Source of the DNA: Spirochaetia bacterium
GTDB taxonomy: Bacteria; Spirochaetota; Spirochaetia; Treponematales; Breznakiellaceae
Assembly: GCA_025997615.1 (NCBI GenBank)
Contig: BNUV01000118.1
Span: forward strand, 1-6,218
Length of the DNA stretch: 6,218 bases
Direction of reading: 5' to 3'
This document shows, one piece after another, positions 1 to 5,539 of the stretch (the stretch's first letter is position 1; each line of letters starts with the position of its first letter). The notes below the pieces were generated by a model. It was not told the origin of the DNA. It did not search any database and saw only the letters and a program-made list of their open reading frames with translations. The translations under genes and the position numbers were made by a program.

Positions 1-79
1 ATTCAGGAACCCGGGCGGGATAATCCCCGGCAGCAAGGATATACCCCAGGTAAGTCTGCGGAGTTTTCTCAAAAACATC

Positions 80-1303
80 GTGGAAACCACGGGTATCTAT
101 GCCTTTATTACCGACGTGGTTCACGGCGAAACCCCGGCGGGGGACCCCATTACGGTCTATGGCTGGCAGGAATTACTCATGGTGGCGGTGGGCTTCCTCA
201 TCGTCTACCTGGGGGCGATCAAGGGCTTTGAGCCCCTGCTGCTCATTCCCATCGGGTTCGGAACCATCTTTGTAAACATCCCCTTGGCGGGGATGGGGGC
301 GACGGAAATAATACAGCATGTGGTGGTAAACGGCGAGATGGTTGAACAGGTAGTTCAGCATCCGGGCTTCCTTGATATTATCTATGAAGCCGGGGTGGGG
401 AACGAGTTCTTCCCCCTGATCATCTTTATCGGTATCGGGGCGATGACCGACTTCGGCCCCCTTATCGCCAATCCCAAGACGGCTATCCTCGGCGCGGCGG
501 CCCAGTTCGGCGTATTCGGCACCCTGTTCTTCATCTCTGTAGCCAATTACCTGCCCGGCGTTGCCTTTAACCTCAAGGAAGCCGCCTCGGTAGCTATCAT
601 CGGCGGCGCGGACGGCCCCACCACTATCTACATTGCGGCAAAGCTTGCCCCCCACCTCCTGGCGACGGTTGCGGTGGCGGCCTATTCCTACATGGCCCTG
701 GTGCCCCTTATCCAGCCGCCTATCATGCGGGCTCTGACCACTAAGCAGGAGCGGCTTATCAAAATGCGGCAGCTCCGGCCGGTATCCAAGACCGAAAAGG
801 TTGCCTTCCCCCTAACCGTCTTTATCCTGACCCTGCTCCTCCTCCCCTCTGCGGCGCCCCTTATCGGCTGCCTTATGTTCGGGAACTTCCTCCGGGAATG
901 TGGGGTAGTGGCGCGGCTTTCCGATACCGCCCAGAATGAATTGATGAACATCGTATCCCTGTTCCTCTCCCTGGGTGTGGGTAGTCAGATGACACCTGAG
1001 AAGTTCCTGAACCCCTCGTCTCTCATCATCGTGATCATGGGCCTCGTGGCCTTCTCTGTCGCCACTGCTTCCGGTCTTCTGATCGCCAAGCTGATGAATG
1101 TATTCCTCAAGGAAAAGATCAATCCCCTTATCGGTTCCGCCGGCGTTTCGGCGGTGCCTATGGCCGCCCGTGTTTCCAACAAGGTCGGCCTGGAGTCGGA
1201 CCCGGGGAACTTCATCCTGATGCACGCCATGGGGCCCAACGTGGCCGGCGTCATCGGCACCGCCATTGCCGCAGGGGTTATGATCGCGGTGTACGGCGGT
1301 TGA
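80..1303 (+). CDS. oadB: Na+-translocating carboxylic-acid decarboxylase, beta subunit (OadB/GcdB/MmdB family), 5' end uncertain
   Basis: This is the integral-membrane subunit that decarboxylates carboxybiotin on the partner subunit and uses the energy to export Na+ across the inner membrane. Numbering from the GTG at 80 gives 407 residues, against about 433 in Klebsiella OadB. Family motifs are intact: [12 protein letters not shown] (50-61), GAMTDFGPL (120-128), GGADGPT (175-181), [19 protein letters not shown] (202-220) and [19 protein letters not shown] (347-365). The residues matching Klebsiella OadB D203, Y229, N373, G377, S382 and R389 are present as D178, Y204, N348, G352, S357 and R364, all at a constant offset of 25, so the subunit looks functional. 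The start is unsettled: GTG 80 is the only standard start visible in frame, but it lacks a well-placed ribosome binding site and the frame stays open to the window edge. No alpha (carboxyltransferase/biotin) or gamma subunit is visible, so oxaloacetate, methylmalonyl-CoA and glutaconyl-CoA cannot be told apart as substrate. The family call is very firm; the symbol is generic. Confidence 0.95.
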   Translation: METTGIYAFITDVVHGETPAGDPITVYGWQELLMVAVGFLIVYLGAIKGFEPLLLIPIGFGTIFVNIPLAGMGATEIIQHVVVNGEMVEQVVQHPGFLDIIYEAGVGNEFFPLIIFIGIGAMTDFGPLIANPKTAILGAAAQFGVFGTLFFISVANYLPGVAFNLKEAASVAIIGGADGPTTIYIAAKLAPHLLATVAVAAYSYMALVPLIQPPIMRALTTKQERLIKMRQLRPVSKTEKVAFPLTVFILTLLLLPSAAPLIGCLMFGNFLRECGVVARLSDTAQNELMNIVSLFLSLGVGSQMTPEKFLNPSSLIIVIMGLVAFSVATASGLLIAKLMNVFLKEKINPLIGSAGVSAVPMAARVSNKVGLESDPGNFILMHAMGPNVAGVIGTAIAAGVMIAVYGG

Positions 1304-1310
1304 CAGGCTG

Positions 1311-1655
1311 ATGTCTAATGCTTTAAGGGAAGAGTCTTGGTATACCTACGCCGATGTTTTGGAATGGGACGAGGATGTCCGTGCCGAAATAATCGACGGC
1401 GAACTCTTTATGATGAGCAGTCCTGATACGGCTCATCAGGAGGTCGTCGGGGCTCTATTTGCCCGTCTGTATGAATTCCTCAGGGGGAAACCATGCCGGG
1501 TTTTTGTTTCGCCCTTCGGGGTCAGGCTCTTTCCAAAAAGCGATTTCAGTGACGATACCTTTGTCGAGCCGGATATTGTCGGTGAAACCGATGAGGTAAA
1601 TGTTTCGGTGCTCCCCGGCTGCCTTATCCCCCTTAAAGAAGTTTTCCCCCAATGA
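1311..1655 (+). pseudogene. Uma2-family (DUF820, PD-(D/E)xK nuclease-like) protein with an internal in-frame deletion
   Basis: This 114-residue product begins like a typical Uma2 protein of about 190 residues: YTYADVLEWDEDVRAEIIDGELFMM (11-35), a conserved histidine in TAHQEV (40-45), FGVRLFP (69-75) and VEPDIV (85-90), which holds the first acidic residue of the nuclease core. It then jumps straight to GETDEVNVSVLPGCLIPLKEVF (91-112), which looks like the usual family C-terminus. The family's middle block is absent: the acidic E-x-x-S-P strand, the catalytic lysine and the Y-W-I-V-D-P strand. The reading frame is kept across the junction near base 1580. I infer a deletion of roughly 70-80 codons that left a product unlikely to cut DNA. 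It starts 7 nt after the decarboxylase gene with only a weak AGG (1305-1307) close to the ATG, and its TGA overlaps the next ATG by 4 nt, so it may still be translated and may serve to couple translation. It could instead be a naturally short variant, which I find less likely. Confidence 0.75.
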
Positions 1656-2938
1656 CAGGCAGAAAACTTTTTTTTATTATTGCGGCTCTGTATTGCCTTG
1701 CCCCTCTTTCCGCCCAGGGTTCCGGTAGTGAACAAAACCCCGGTGAAAATTTGACCATAAAGGTCGCCGTCATGGGACCGGGGGACGAGCTTTATTTTTG
1801 GTGGGGCCATATCGCCCTGGTCATTGAGAATAACCGGACAGGCCGGGCGCGTTTTTACGATTACGGTCTTTTTTCCTTTGAAAGTGATAATTTCTTTGTG
1901 AATTTTGCCCTTGGCCGGCTCTTATACAGTTGTGGCGTTTCCCCGGCAGCTTTGAATTACGATGTCTATGCTGAAAACAACCGGGACATTACACTCTACA
2001 CACTGGACCTCTCTCCTGCCAAAAAGATGGAGGTCCTCGATTTTGCGGACTGGAATATCCGCCCGGAAAACTCCGAGTATTTTTATCATCATTTTAAGGA
2101 TAACTGCGCCACCAGAATCCGGGATATTGTGGATCTCGCCACGGACGGCCAGTTTAAGGAGAGTTTTGGCGAGGCTCCGGGCCGTTTTACCCTGCGGCAG
2201 CACGTCAGGCGGCACACCTGGTTTTCCCCCTTTTTCGACTGGATGCTCAACTTTTTGATGGGGCAGGATATTGATACGCCCATCACGGTTTGGGAAGAAA
2301 TGTTTCTGCCTTCAGAAATTGGATCGCGCATAGAGAATTATTCTTACATCGATGAAAACGGCGTTGAACGGAAACTGGTAAGCGGGGTGGAAATTTTGAA
2401 CGAGGCGGTGGGCCGTCCCGGTGTACTGGCAGCGCCCCGCAAACAATGGCCCCGGGAGCTTTTGACCGGGATCATCATCGCCCTGATCTTTGTCTGCATT
2501 TTTGTTTTGAAAGAAAGGGGTTTCTCCGCGGGCCGTACGCTCTGGGGCTTAAGTCAGGCCCTGGCGAGTCTCTTTTTCGGTATCGCCGGCCTGTTGCTTT
2601 TTTTCATGACCTTCTTCACCAATCATGATTACTGTTGGCACAATATCAATATCATCTTTGTTAATCCCCTGATTCTCGCAGCCTTTCCCCTGAGCATCCT
2701 CTGGCTCCGGGCCAAAGAAAATGACCGCCTGAAAAAACTGGATTTCGCCCTCAAAATTATCTGGACCTATGCGGCAGTTTTTTGTCTCCTCTCCGGCGCC
2801 GCGAAATTATTGCCCTGGTTTCATCAACAAAATCAGATGGACATAGCTCTGTTTTTCCCCATCGTTCTGCCCCTGAGCTTTGCCTCTCTGGCTATCAACG
2901 AATTTTTCAGGCGGGTCTTCTGGCGCTGGTTCAGGTGA
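1652..2938 (+). CDS. Exported DUF4105 (Lnb N-terminal periplasmic domain) protein with C-terminal membrane helices
   Basis: The 428-residue protein starts with a signal peptide or signal anchor (K5, hydrophobic 6-20, possible cleavage near SAQG 20-23). Residues about 34-255 resemble the DUF4105/Lnb N-terminal domain: the WWGHIALVI motif with H53, and a later HHFKDNCATRIRDIVD stretch with N151, C152 and D158. H53 and C152 are the obvious candidates for a cysteine-protease-like (NlpC/P60-type) active pair, although the reaction in this family is not established to my knowledge. After it come about five hydrophobic segments near 269-286, 297-320, 333-352, 366-387 and 396-416. Between the second and third lies the loop TNHDYCWHNINIIFVNPL, whose H...N.N...NPL pattern recurs in long DUF4105 proteins. 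The topology suggests the N-terminal domain faces the periplasm. The ATG overlaps the previous stop (ATGA) and there is no strong ribosome binding site, so translation is probably coupled. The downstream flank has no convincing simple terminator. The family call is good; the function is unknown. Confidence 0.85.
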   Translation: MTGRKLFFIIAALYCLAPLSAQGSGSEQNPGENLTIKVAVMGPGDELYFWWGHIALVIENNRTGRARFYDYGLFSFESDNFFVNFALGRLLYSCGVSPAALNYDVYAENNRDITLYTLDLSPAKKMEVLDFADWNIRPENSEYFYHHFKDNCATRIRDIVDLATDGQFKESFGEAPGRFTLRQHVRRHTWFSPFFDWMLNFLMGQDIDTPITVWEEMFLPSEIGSRIENYSYIDENGVERKLVSGVEILNEAVGRPGVLAAPRKQWPRELLTGIIIALIFVCIFVLKERGFSAGRTLWGLSQALASLFFGIAGLLLFFMTFFTNHDYCWHNINIIFVNPLILAAFPLSILWLRAKENDRLKKLDFALKIIWTYAAVFCLLSGAAKLLPWFHQQNQMDIALFFPIVLPLSFASLAINEFFRRVFWRWFR

Positions 2939-2955
2939 ACTGGCGGCGGAGCCCA

Positions 2956-3054
2956 TCACTCGTCAAGCTCAGCCTCGGCGGGGAGCGGGACCGGGCTGGC
3001 AAAAATGATCTGGAATTCACTGCTGGAGTAGACCATTTGCCCCTCCACCGCCAT
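2956..3054 (-). other. Doubtful 32-codon reading frame partly inside an inverted repeat
   Basis: On the minus strand an ATG at 3054 opens a 32-residue frame (MAVEGQMVYSSSEFQ... ending ...AEAELDE) with a TGA at 2958-2956; an in-frame TAG lies 8 codons upstream (3081-3079). The residue mix looks protein-like rather than random, and it reads in the same direction as the toxin-antitoxin pair. There is no clear ribosome binding site, and 29 of its bases are the left arm of the inverted repeat, which encodes FASPVPLPA. The opposite arm, read on the plus strand, encodes the near-identical FASPAPLPA, as expected of an inverted copy. I do not recognise it. It may be a gene remnant or a chance frame in a repeat. 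Confidence 0.2.
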
Positions 3055-3188
3055 TACCCCATGATCCCCCGCAATCTTCTATCATTCCTGTCAACAAAAG
3101 TCTGAAACGCGCATCTTACAAGGGCTACGGAAGCAGGTTCCTCCAGCTGTTTTTGCCAGCCCGGCCCCGCTCCCCGCCCGGAGACTGA
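2969..3188. repeat. Imperfect inverted-repeat element of about 220 bp (MITE-like)
   Basis: The GC-rich segment at 2977-3005 (GGCGGGGAGCGGG... to ...CTGGCAAAAA) is the reverse complement of 3150-3178 at 28 of 29 positions; the single difference is A2990 against the base pairing with C3165. The pairing extends outward after a 2-nt gap (2969-2976 with 3181-3188, 7 of 8) and inward with mismatches and a 1-nt gap (CTGGA, CTGCT and GTAG blocks), giving arms of about 63 nt at 2969-3031 and 3125-3188 around a 93-nt centre. My hand alignment gives roughly 50 identities in 62 columns. No transposase is encoded and I find no clear target-site duplication. It lies between the convergent DUF4105 and toxin genes. 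It could be a small non-autonomous mobile element, a dispersed palindromic repeat, or a decayed inverted duplication. Transcripts from either side could fold into a long hairpin and it may impede read-through. Confidence 0.75.
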
Positions 3189-3226
3189 TCTGATAGTATA
3201 CGCATATGGCACCTTTTATATGGATT

Positions 3227-3538
3227 TTACAGTAAGTCCTGGAGATTTCTCCGGCTGTACAGGAAACGACGCACTTCCATTACGCCGTCAATAACAACAT
3301 AAAACACGGAATAATTTTTTACGCCAATCCTATAGTAAGGGTATATACGTTTTCGTTTTGAAGGATAAATCTGAAATGACTCAGGTGCGTAAAGGCGTTT
3401 TTGTATCGCCCTTTCAGTTTCCTCCACCAAGTGATCCGCCGCTTGAGGGTTTTGGAGCTTCACCGTAAGATAATTCCGCACAGCAGTCATGTCTTGCTCA
3501 AAAAGCGGCAGGTACCGCAGACGGTATTTTTTAGCCAA
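3227..3538 (-). CDS. RelE/ParE-family toxin of a type II toxin-antitoxin system
   Basis: The 103-residue basic protein has the usual length and layout of the RelE/ParE superfamily: a helical N-terminal half (YLPLFEQDMTAVRNYLTVKLQNPQAADHLVEETERAIQKRL, about 9-49), then beta strands with YRIGVKNYSVFYVV (69-82) and the C-terminal VRRFLYSRRNLQDLL (89-103) typical of the fold. R70, R90/R91, Y94 and R96/R97 are candidate functional residues, but I cannot assign them from sequence alone. RelE members cleave mRNA on the ribosome and ParE members poison gyrase; this sequence alone does not say which. The chosen start is a TTG at 3538-3536, overlapping the antitoxin stop by 8 nt, with no good ribosome binding site, only an A-rich GAAAAAGAAAA stretch. 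This suggests coupled and limited translation. It shares a promoter with the antitoxin upstream of it. Confidence 0.9.
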   Translation of the reverse strand: MAKKYRLRYLPLFEQDMTAVRNYLTVKLQNPQAADHLVEETERAIQKRLYAPESFQIYPSKRKRIYPYYRIGVKNYSVFYVVIDGVMEVRRFLYSRRNLQDLL

Positions 3539-3785
3539 TTTTCTTTTTCAGCCGGGAAAAAACTTCACGGTGTGTATATCGGACAGTTGACGTTTCCGCC
3601 GCTCTGTCTGCCTCGTCAAGTTTGATTTCAATATCATCGGTAAGTACTGCATACTGTTCCAGATTCATAACGACCATAGTGCCGTAACCGTTTTTTGTTA
3701 AATACACCGGTTCCCCTTCCTTTACGATTCGCTCAATTTCGGGGAACTTGTTTCTTAGATCGGATACCGGCCTGATTTGAAGCAT
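3531..3785 (-). CDS. Phd/YefM-family antitoxin
   Basis: The 84-residue protein carries the Phd/YefM N-terminal DNA-binding and dimerisation domain: IRPVSDLRNKFPEIERIVKEGEPVYLTKNG (4-33) followed by the strand GTMVVMNLEQY (35-45). The charged C-terminal part (about 50-84) would be the flexible tail that wraps and neutralises the toxin. It is the first gene of the pair, as usual for this family. An ATG at 3785 has a good ribosome binding site, GGAGG at 3795-3791, five bases upstream. It probably represses its own promoter, which carries symmetric AT-rich sequence. The pair is more AT-rich than the flanking genes by eye, which is consistent with acquisition, though I have not computed composition. 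Confidence 0.92.
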   Translation of the reverse strand: MLQIRPVSDLRNKFPEIERIVKEGEPVYLTKNGYGTMVVMNLEQYAVLTDDIEIKLDEADRAAETSTVRYTHREVFSRLKKKIG

Positions 3786-3814
3786 CCTGTCCTCCAGGGC
3801 ATAATTTTATCTTA

Positions 3815-3843
3815 ATATTATCATAATTCTATTGGATTATCAA
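3815..3843 (-). promoter_or_regulatory. Promoter of the toxin-antitoxin operon, with possible operator
   Basis: Read on the minus strand, TTGATA (3843-3838) and TAATAT (3820-3815) are separated by exactly 17 nt, close to the housekeeping sigma consensus; transcription would begin near 3808, about 23 nt before the antitoxin ATG. The spacer contains an inverted repeat, ATAAT-N8-ATTAT (3840-3823), and GATAAT occurs twice (from 3841 and from 3822) with a related GATAAA from 3811. These are candidate sites for the antitoxin or toxin-antitoxin complex, placed where binding would block RNA polymerase. The operator role is inferred. Confidence 0.7.
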
Positions 3844-3870
3844 GTAAGTACATCTGGTCAACGCAGAGGC

Positions 3871-3905
3871 GCCAGCTGGGTTTTTTCAGCGGCCCCGCGT
3901 TTTTC
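3871..3905. repeat. GC-rich block resembling the inverted-repeat arm; can form a small hairpin
   Basis: The stretch holds CCAGCTG, a T run, CAGC and GGCCCCGC in the same order and orientation as in the right repeat arm at 3143-3170, separated from it by small gaps. It may be a diverged partial copy. It can also fold as GCCAGCTG against CAGCGGC with one bulged A and an 8-nt loop, and a T run follows at 3900-3904, but it is not a classic terminator. It lies just upstream of the divergent toxin-antitoxin promoter and the next plus-strand promoter. Support is modest. Confidence 0.35.
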
Positions 3906-3909
3906 TGCC

Positions 3910-3938
3910 TTGTTCCATCGCCGCCAAATCGCTATAAT
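3910..3938 (+). promoter_or_regulatory. Promoter for the 3945 operon, apparently giving a leaderless transcript
   Basis: A perfect TATAAT at 3933-3938 follows TTGTTC at 3910-3915 with a 17-nt spacer. The -35 box matches the consensus only in TTG. Transcription normally begins about 7 nt after the -10 box, which here is base 3945, the A of the ATG. No ribosome binding site precedes this ATG, and the next in-frame GTG and TTG codons also lack one. Confidence 0.65.
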
Positions 3939-3944
3939 ATCCCC

Positions 3945-4955
3945 ATGCTCCGTTTTGTGGTTCCGGCCCTCCTGCTGATACTCTTCACCACATTGCTCCT
4001 GCAGGCTGCGGACGATGCTCCGGTGAATGTAGATACCGGGGAAGCCGCTTCAGAAGCCGAGGTAAAAGCTCCCTTTTTTCCTCTATTGCCCCTGGTTCTG
4101 GCGGTGGAGCAGGGGGATATCCTTTGGAGCCCCGATTGGCCGGTGGAATTTCCCCCCGATGCTTTCAGGCTCCGGTCCGGCCGGGCCGTCTCCATTACCG
4201 TCACTGTGGGTGACGTTGAATACCGCCTCCGCCGGAATTCCCGCCGCCAATTGGAAGAATTCCCGGTCCTTTTGGAGGGGGCTCTGGAACAGGTGCGGGC
4301 CCGTTTTGGTCCTATCGGGCAGCTTTGGGGATTTGTCATTTCCACCGATCCGGAAATAATCCTGGAATTTCCCGAATATAGTTCCGGGCGATCTTTCCTT
4401 GCCACGTTTACCAAAGACGGCCAGGTTTACACTGTGGCCGGTGAATGGACGGAGGGAAGTTTCACGGAAACCTGGTATGACGGTGAAGGTGAGTTTAAGG
4501 GGTTTTTTCAGACGGTTTTAAGCCCCGAGGCGGATCACCGGCGGGTAATAGGCCGGGTAGGCGAATCCGAAAATGGTGACGTGCTGGATCTGTACTATTA
4601 CGACAGTTTCGGCAATGTTTCAAAGCTTGAGAGCGCCGCCGGTGATTTTTTAGCCATCTATACGGCGGTGGATAAGGTCCGGTACTGGGAGCGTCATCCC
4701 GCCGCTCTCCCCGAGCTTTGGCTCTCCCTTCAGTGGGACGAGCGTGGGTTGCTTGTCCGGTTAAGCGGTGGAGGCCCCTCCGGGGAAGATGGCTCCACAG
4801 CGGCGGAGTTTATGGAAAGCCGTTATGATTATACCCTGGACTCCCGGGGAAACTGGACGGAACGGCGGGAACGGAAGATGCTCCGCCGCTTCGGGGCCTT
4901 GGCCGCCGGTGCAGGGCCGGTGATCAAACGGGTTATTCAGTATGGAGATCCCTAA
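3945..4955 (+). CDS. Exported protein of unknown function with YD-like beta motifs
   Basis: I do not recognise the family. The 336-residue product starts with a short signal peptide (M1-L-R-F, hydrophobic 5-19, likely cleavage around QAA-DD 20-24) and has no cysteine for lipid attachment, so it is probably periplasmic or outer-membrane associated. The mature part is rich in aromatic and acidic residues and looks beta-stranded. Two stretches recall YD/RHS-type hairpins: LYYYDSFGNVSKLE (215-228) and YDYTLDSRGNWTERRERK (294-310), and the last residues (VIKRVIQY, 325-332) resemble the closing strand seen after such GNWT motifs. Related short motifs occur at WYDGEGEF (177-184). It heads a four-gene operon; its stop codon lies just before or within the start of the next gene. 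The ATG is supported by the promoter placed to begin transcription exactly there. Confidence 0.8.
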   Translation: MLRFVVPALLLILFTTLLLQAADDAPVNVDTGEAASEAEVKAPFFPLLPLVLAVEQGDILWSPDWPVEFPPDAFRLRSGRAVSITVTVGDVEYRLRRNSRRQLEEFPVLLEGALEQVRARFGPIGQLWGFVISTDPEIILEFPEYSSGRSFLATFTKDGQVYTVAGEWTEGSFTETWYDGEGEFKGFFQTVLSPEADHRRVIGRVGESENGDVLDLYYYDSFGNVSKLESAAGDFLAIYTAVDKVRYWERHPAALPELWLSLQWDERGLLVRLSGGGPSGEDGSTAAEFMESRYDYTLDSRGNWTERRERKMLRRFGALAAGAGPVIKRVIQYGDP

Positions 4956-4956
4956 G

Positions 4957-5235
4957 ATGGGCCAGGCTATAGAATGGCGGGACATTAAATACCGGGAAAC
5001 CTTTGAACAGGAAGTGCGGGGGCTGGAACGCCGCCGGGAGGCGGACCCGAACTGCACGGTGCAGGACCTGGAGGGGGTCTTGACGCATCTCTATATTATG
5101 GACGGCGCCGATTGGGCAGGCCGGGGTGAGGTTCAGGATATCATCATGGCGGCCACCATCGCCGCCTACGAGCAGGTAATCGGGGAATGGAAAAAATCCC
5201 TTGTTGCCAAAAATGCGGAAATAGTGCATAATTAA
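4957..5235 (+). CDS. Small charged protein of unknown function
   Basis: The 92-residue product (MGQAIEWRDIKYRETFEQ...) is mostly predicted helical, with a charged N-terminal half (about 8-35), a central VQDLEGVLTHLYIMDGADWAGRGEVQDIIMAATIAAYEQVIGEW region and a basic tail. It has no signal peptide or membrane segment, so it should be cytoplasmic. I chose the ATG at 4957 because GGAG at 4944-4947 sits 9 nt upstream of it, leaving 1 nt after the preceding stop; an in-frame ATG at 4942 would add five residues and overlap the upstream gene by 14 nt but has no clear ribosome binding site. It ends 18 nt before the parvulin gene. It looks like a conserved hypothetical, but I cannot name a family. Confidence 0.8.
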   Translation: MGQAIEWRDIKYRETFEQEVRGLERRREADPNCTVQDLEGVLTHLYIMDGADWAGRGEVQDIIMAATIAAYEQVIGEWKKSLVAKNAEIVHN

Positions 5236-5241
5236 GAAACG

Positions 5242-5249
5242 AAGGAGGT
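5242..5249 (+). promoter_or_regulatory. Near-perfect ribosome binding site for the parvulin gene
   Basis: AAGGAGGT ends 4 nt before the ATG at 5254 and matches the anti-Shine-Dalgarno sequence over eight bases. It is much stronger than the sites of the other genes in this window and fixes the start. Confidence 0.85.
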
Positions 5250-5253
5250 CGGC

Positions 5254-5535
5254 ATGGAATGGCGGGCAAGTCATATACTGGTGAAGGATCGTTCCCTGGC
5301 GGACGATCTCTTAAAAAAGGTCAAGCAGGGGTCTTCTTTTGAATCTTTGGCCCGGGAATTTTCCACCTGCCCCTCAAAATCTTCCGGGGGGGATTTGGGC
5401 TGGTTTGGTCCGGGGAAGATGGTGGTGGCCTTTGAATCGGCGGTAAAAAGGCTTTCCCCCGGTTCTGTGGGCGATGTAGTCCAGACCCAGTTTGGCTATC
5501 ACCTTATCAAATGCACCGGCCGGAAGGACGGCTAA
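5254..5535 (+). CDS. Stand-alone parvulin-type (PpiC) peptidyl-prolyl cis-trans isomerase
   Basis: The 93-residue protein is a single rotamase domain with nothing added, the size of E. coli PpiC (parvulin 10). It would speed cis-trans isomerisation of peptide bonds before proline during protein folding. Family hallmarks are present: ASHILVK with H7 (5-11), FESLAREFSTCPSKSSGGDLGWFGPGKM (29-56) with the active-site-like C39, the hydrophobic pocket residues M56 and F60 (VVAFESAV), and VQTQFGYHLIK with H83 (76-86). There is no signal peptide, so it acts in the cytoplasm, unlike the periplasmic SurA and PrsA relatives. It follows the small unknown gene by 18 nt and precedes the GAF-HD-GYP gene by 4 nt, in one operon. 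Confidence 0.95.
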   Translation: MEWRASHILVKDRSLADDLLKKVKQGSSFESLAREFSTCPSKSSGGDLGWFGPGKMVVAFESAVKRLSPGSVGDVVQTQFGYHLIKCTGRKDG

Positions 5536-5539
5536 TCCA

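Noticed and set aside
3..23. Possible last codons of an upstream gene (a frame ending in TAA at 21-23)
   Set aside because: Only six codons are visible, which cannot be told from chance.
173..1266. Several minus-strand open frames opposite the decarboxylase gene
   Set aside because: They are shadows of a clearly conserved plus-strand gene, are rich in Arg, Gly and Asp as expected of antisense frames, and show no family motifs.
2782..3105. A 107-codon plus-strand frame running from inside the DUF4105 gene into the intergenic repeat
   Set aside because: It overlaps the conserved C-terminal membrane helices in another frame, has no ribosome binding site and crosses the repeat arm.
3125..3205. 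A 26-codon minus-strand frame (ATG at 3205) through the right repeat arm
   Set aside because: It is short, has no ribosome binding site, and almost all of it is repeat sequence.
3401..3625. A plus-strand frame opposite the toxin and antitoxin
   Set aside because: It is antisense to two genes with clear family motifs and has no recognisable features.
3863..3908. A nested hairpin (outer GCAGA/TCTGC stem) as a rho-independent terminator
   Set aside because: The stems are short, interrupted and not followed directly by a proper T tract. No gene on either strand ends here: both flanking genes start and point away from it.
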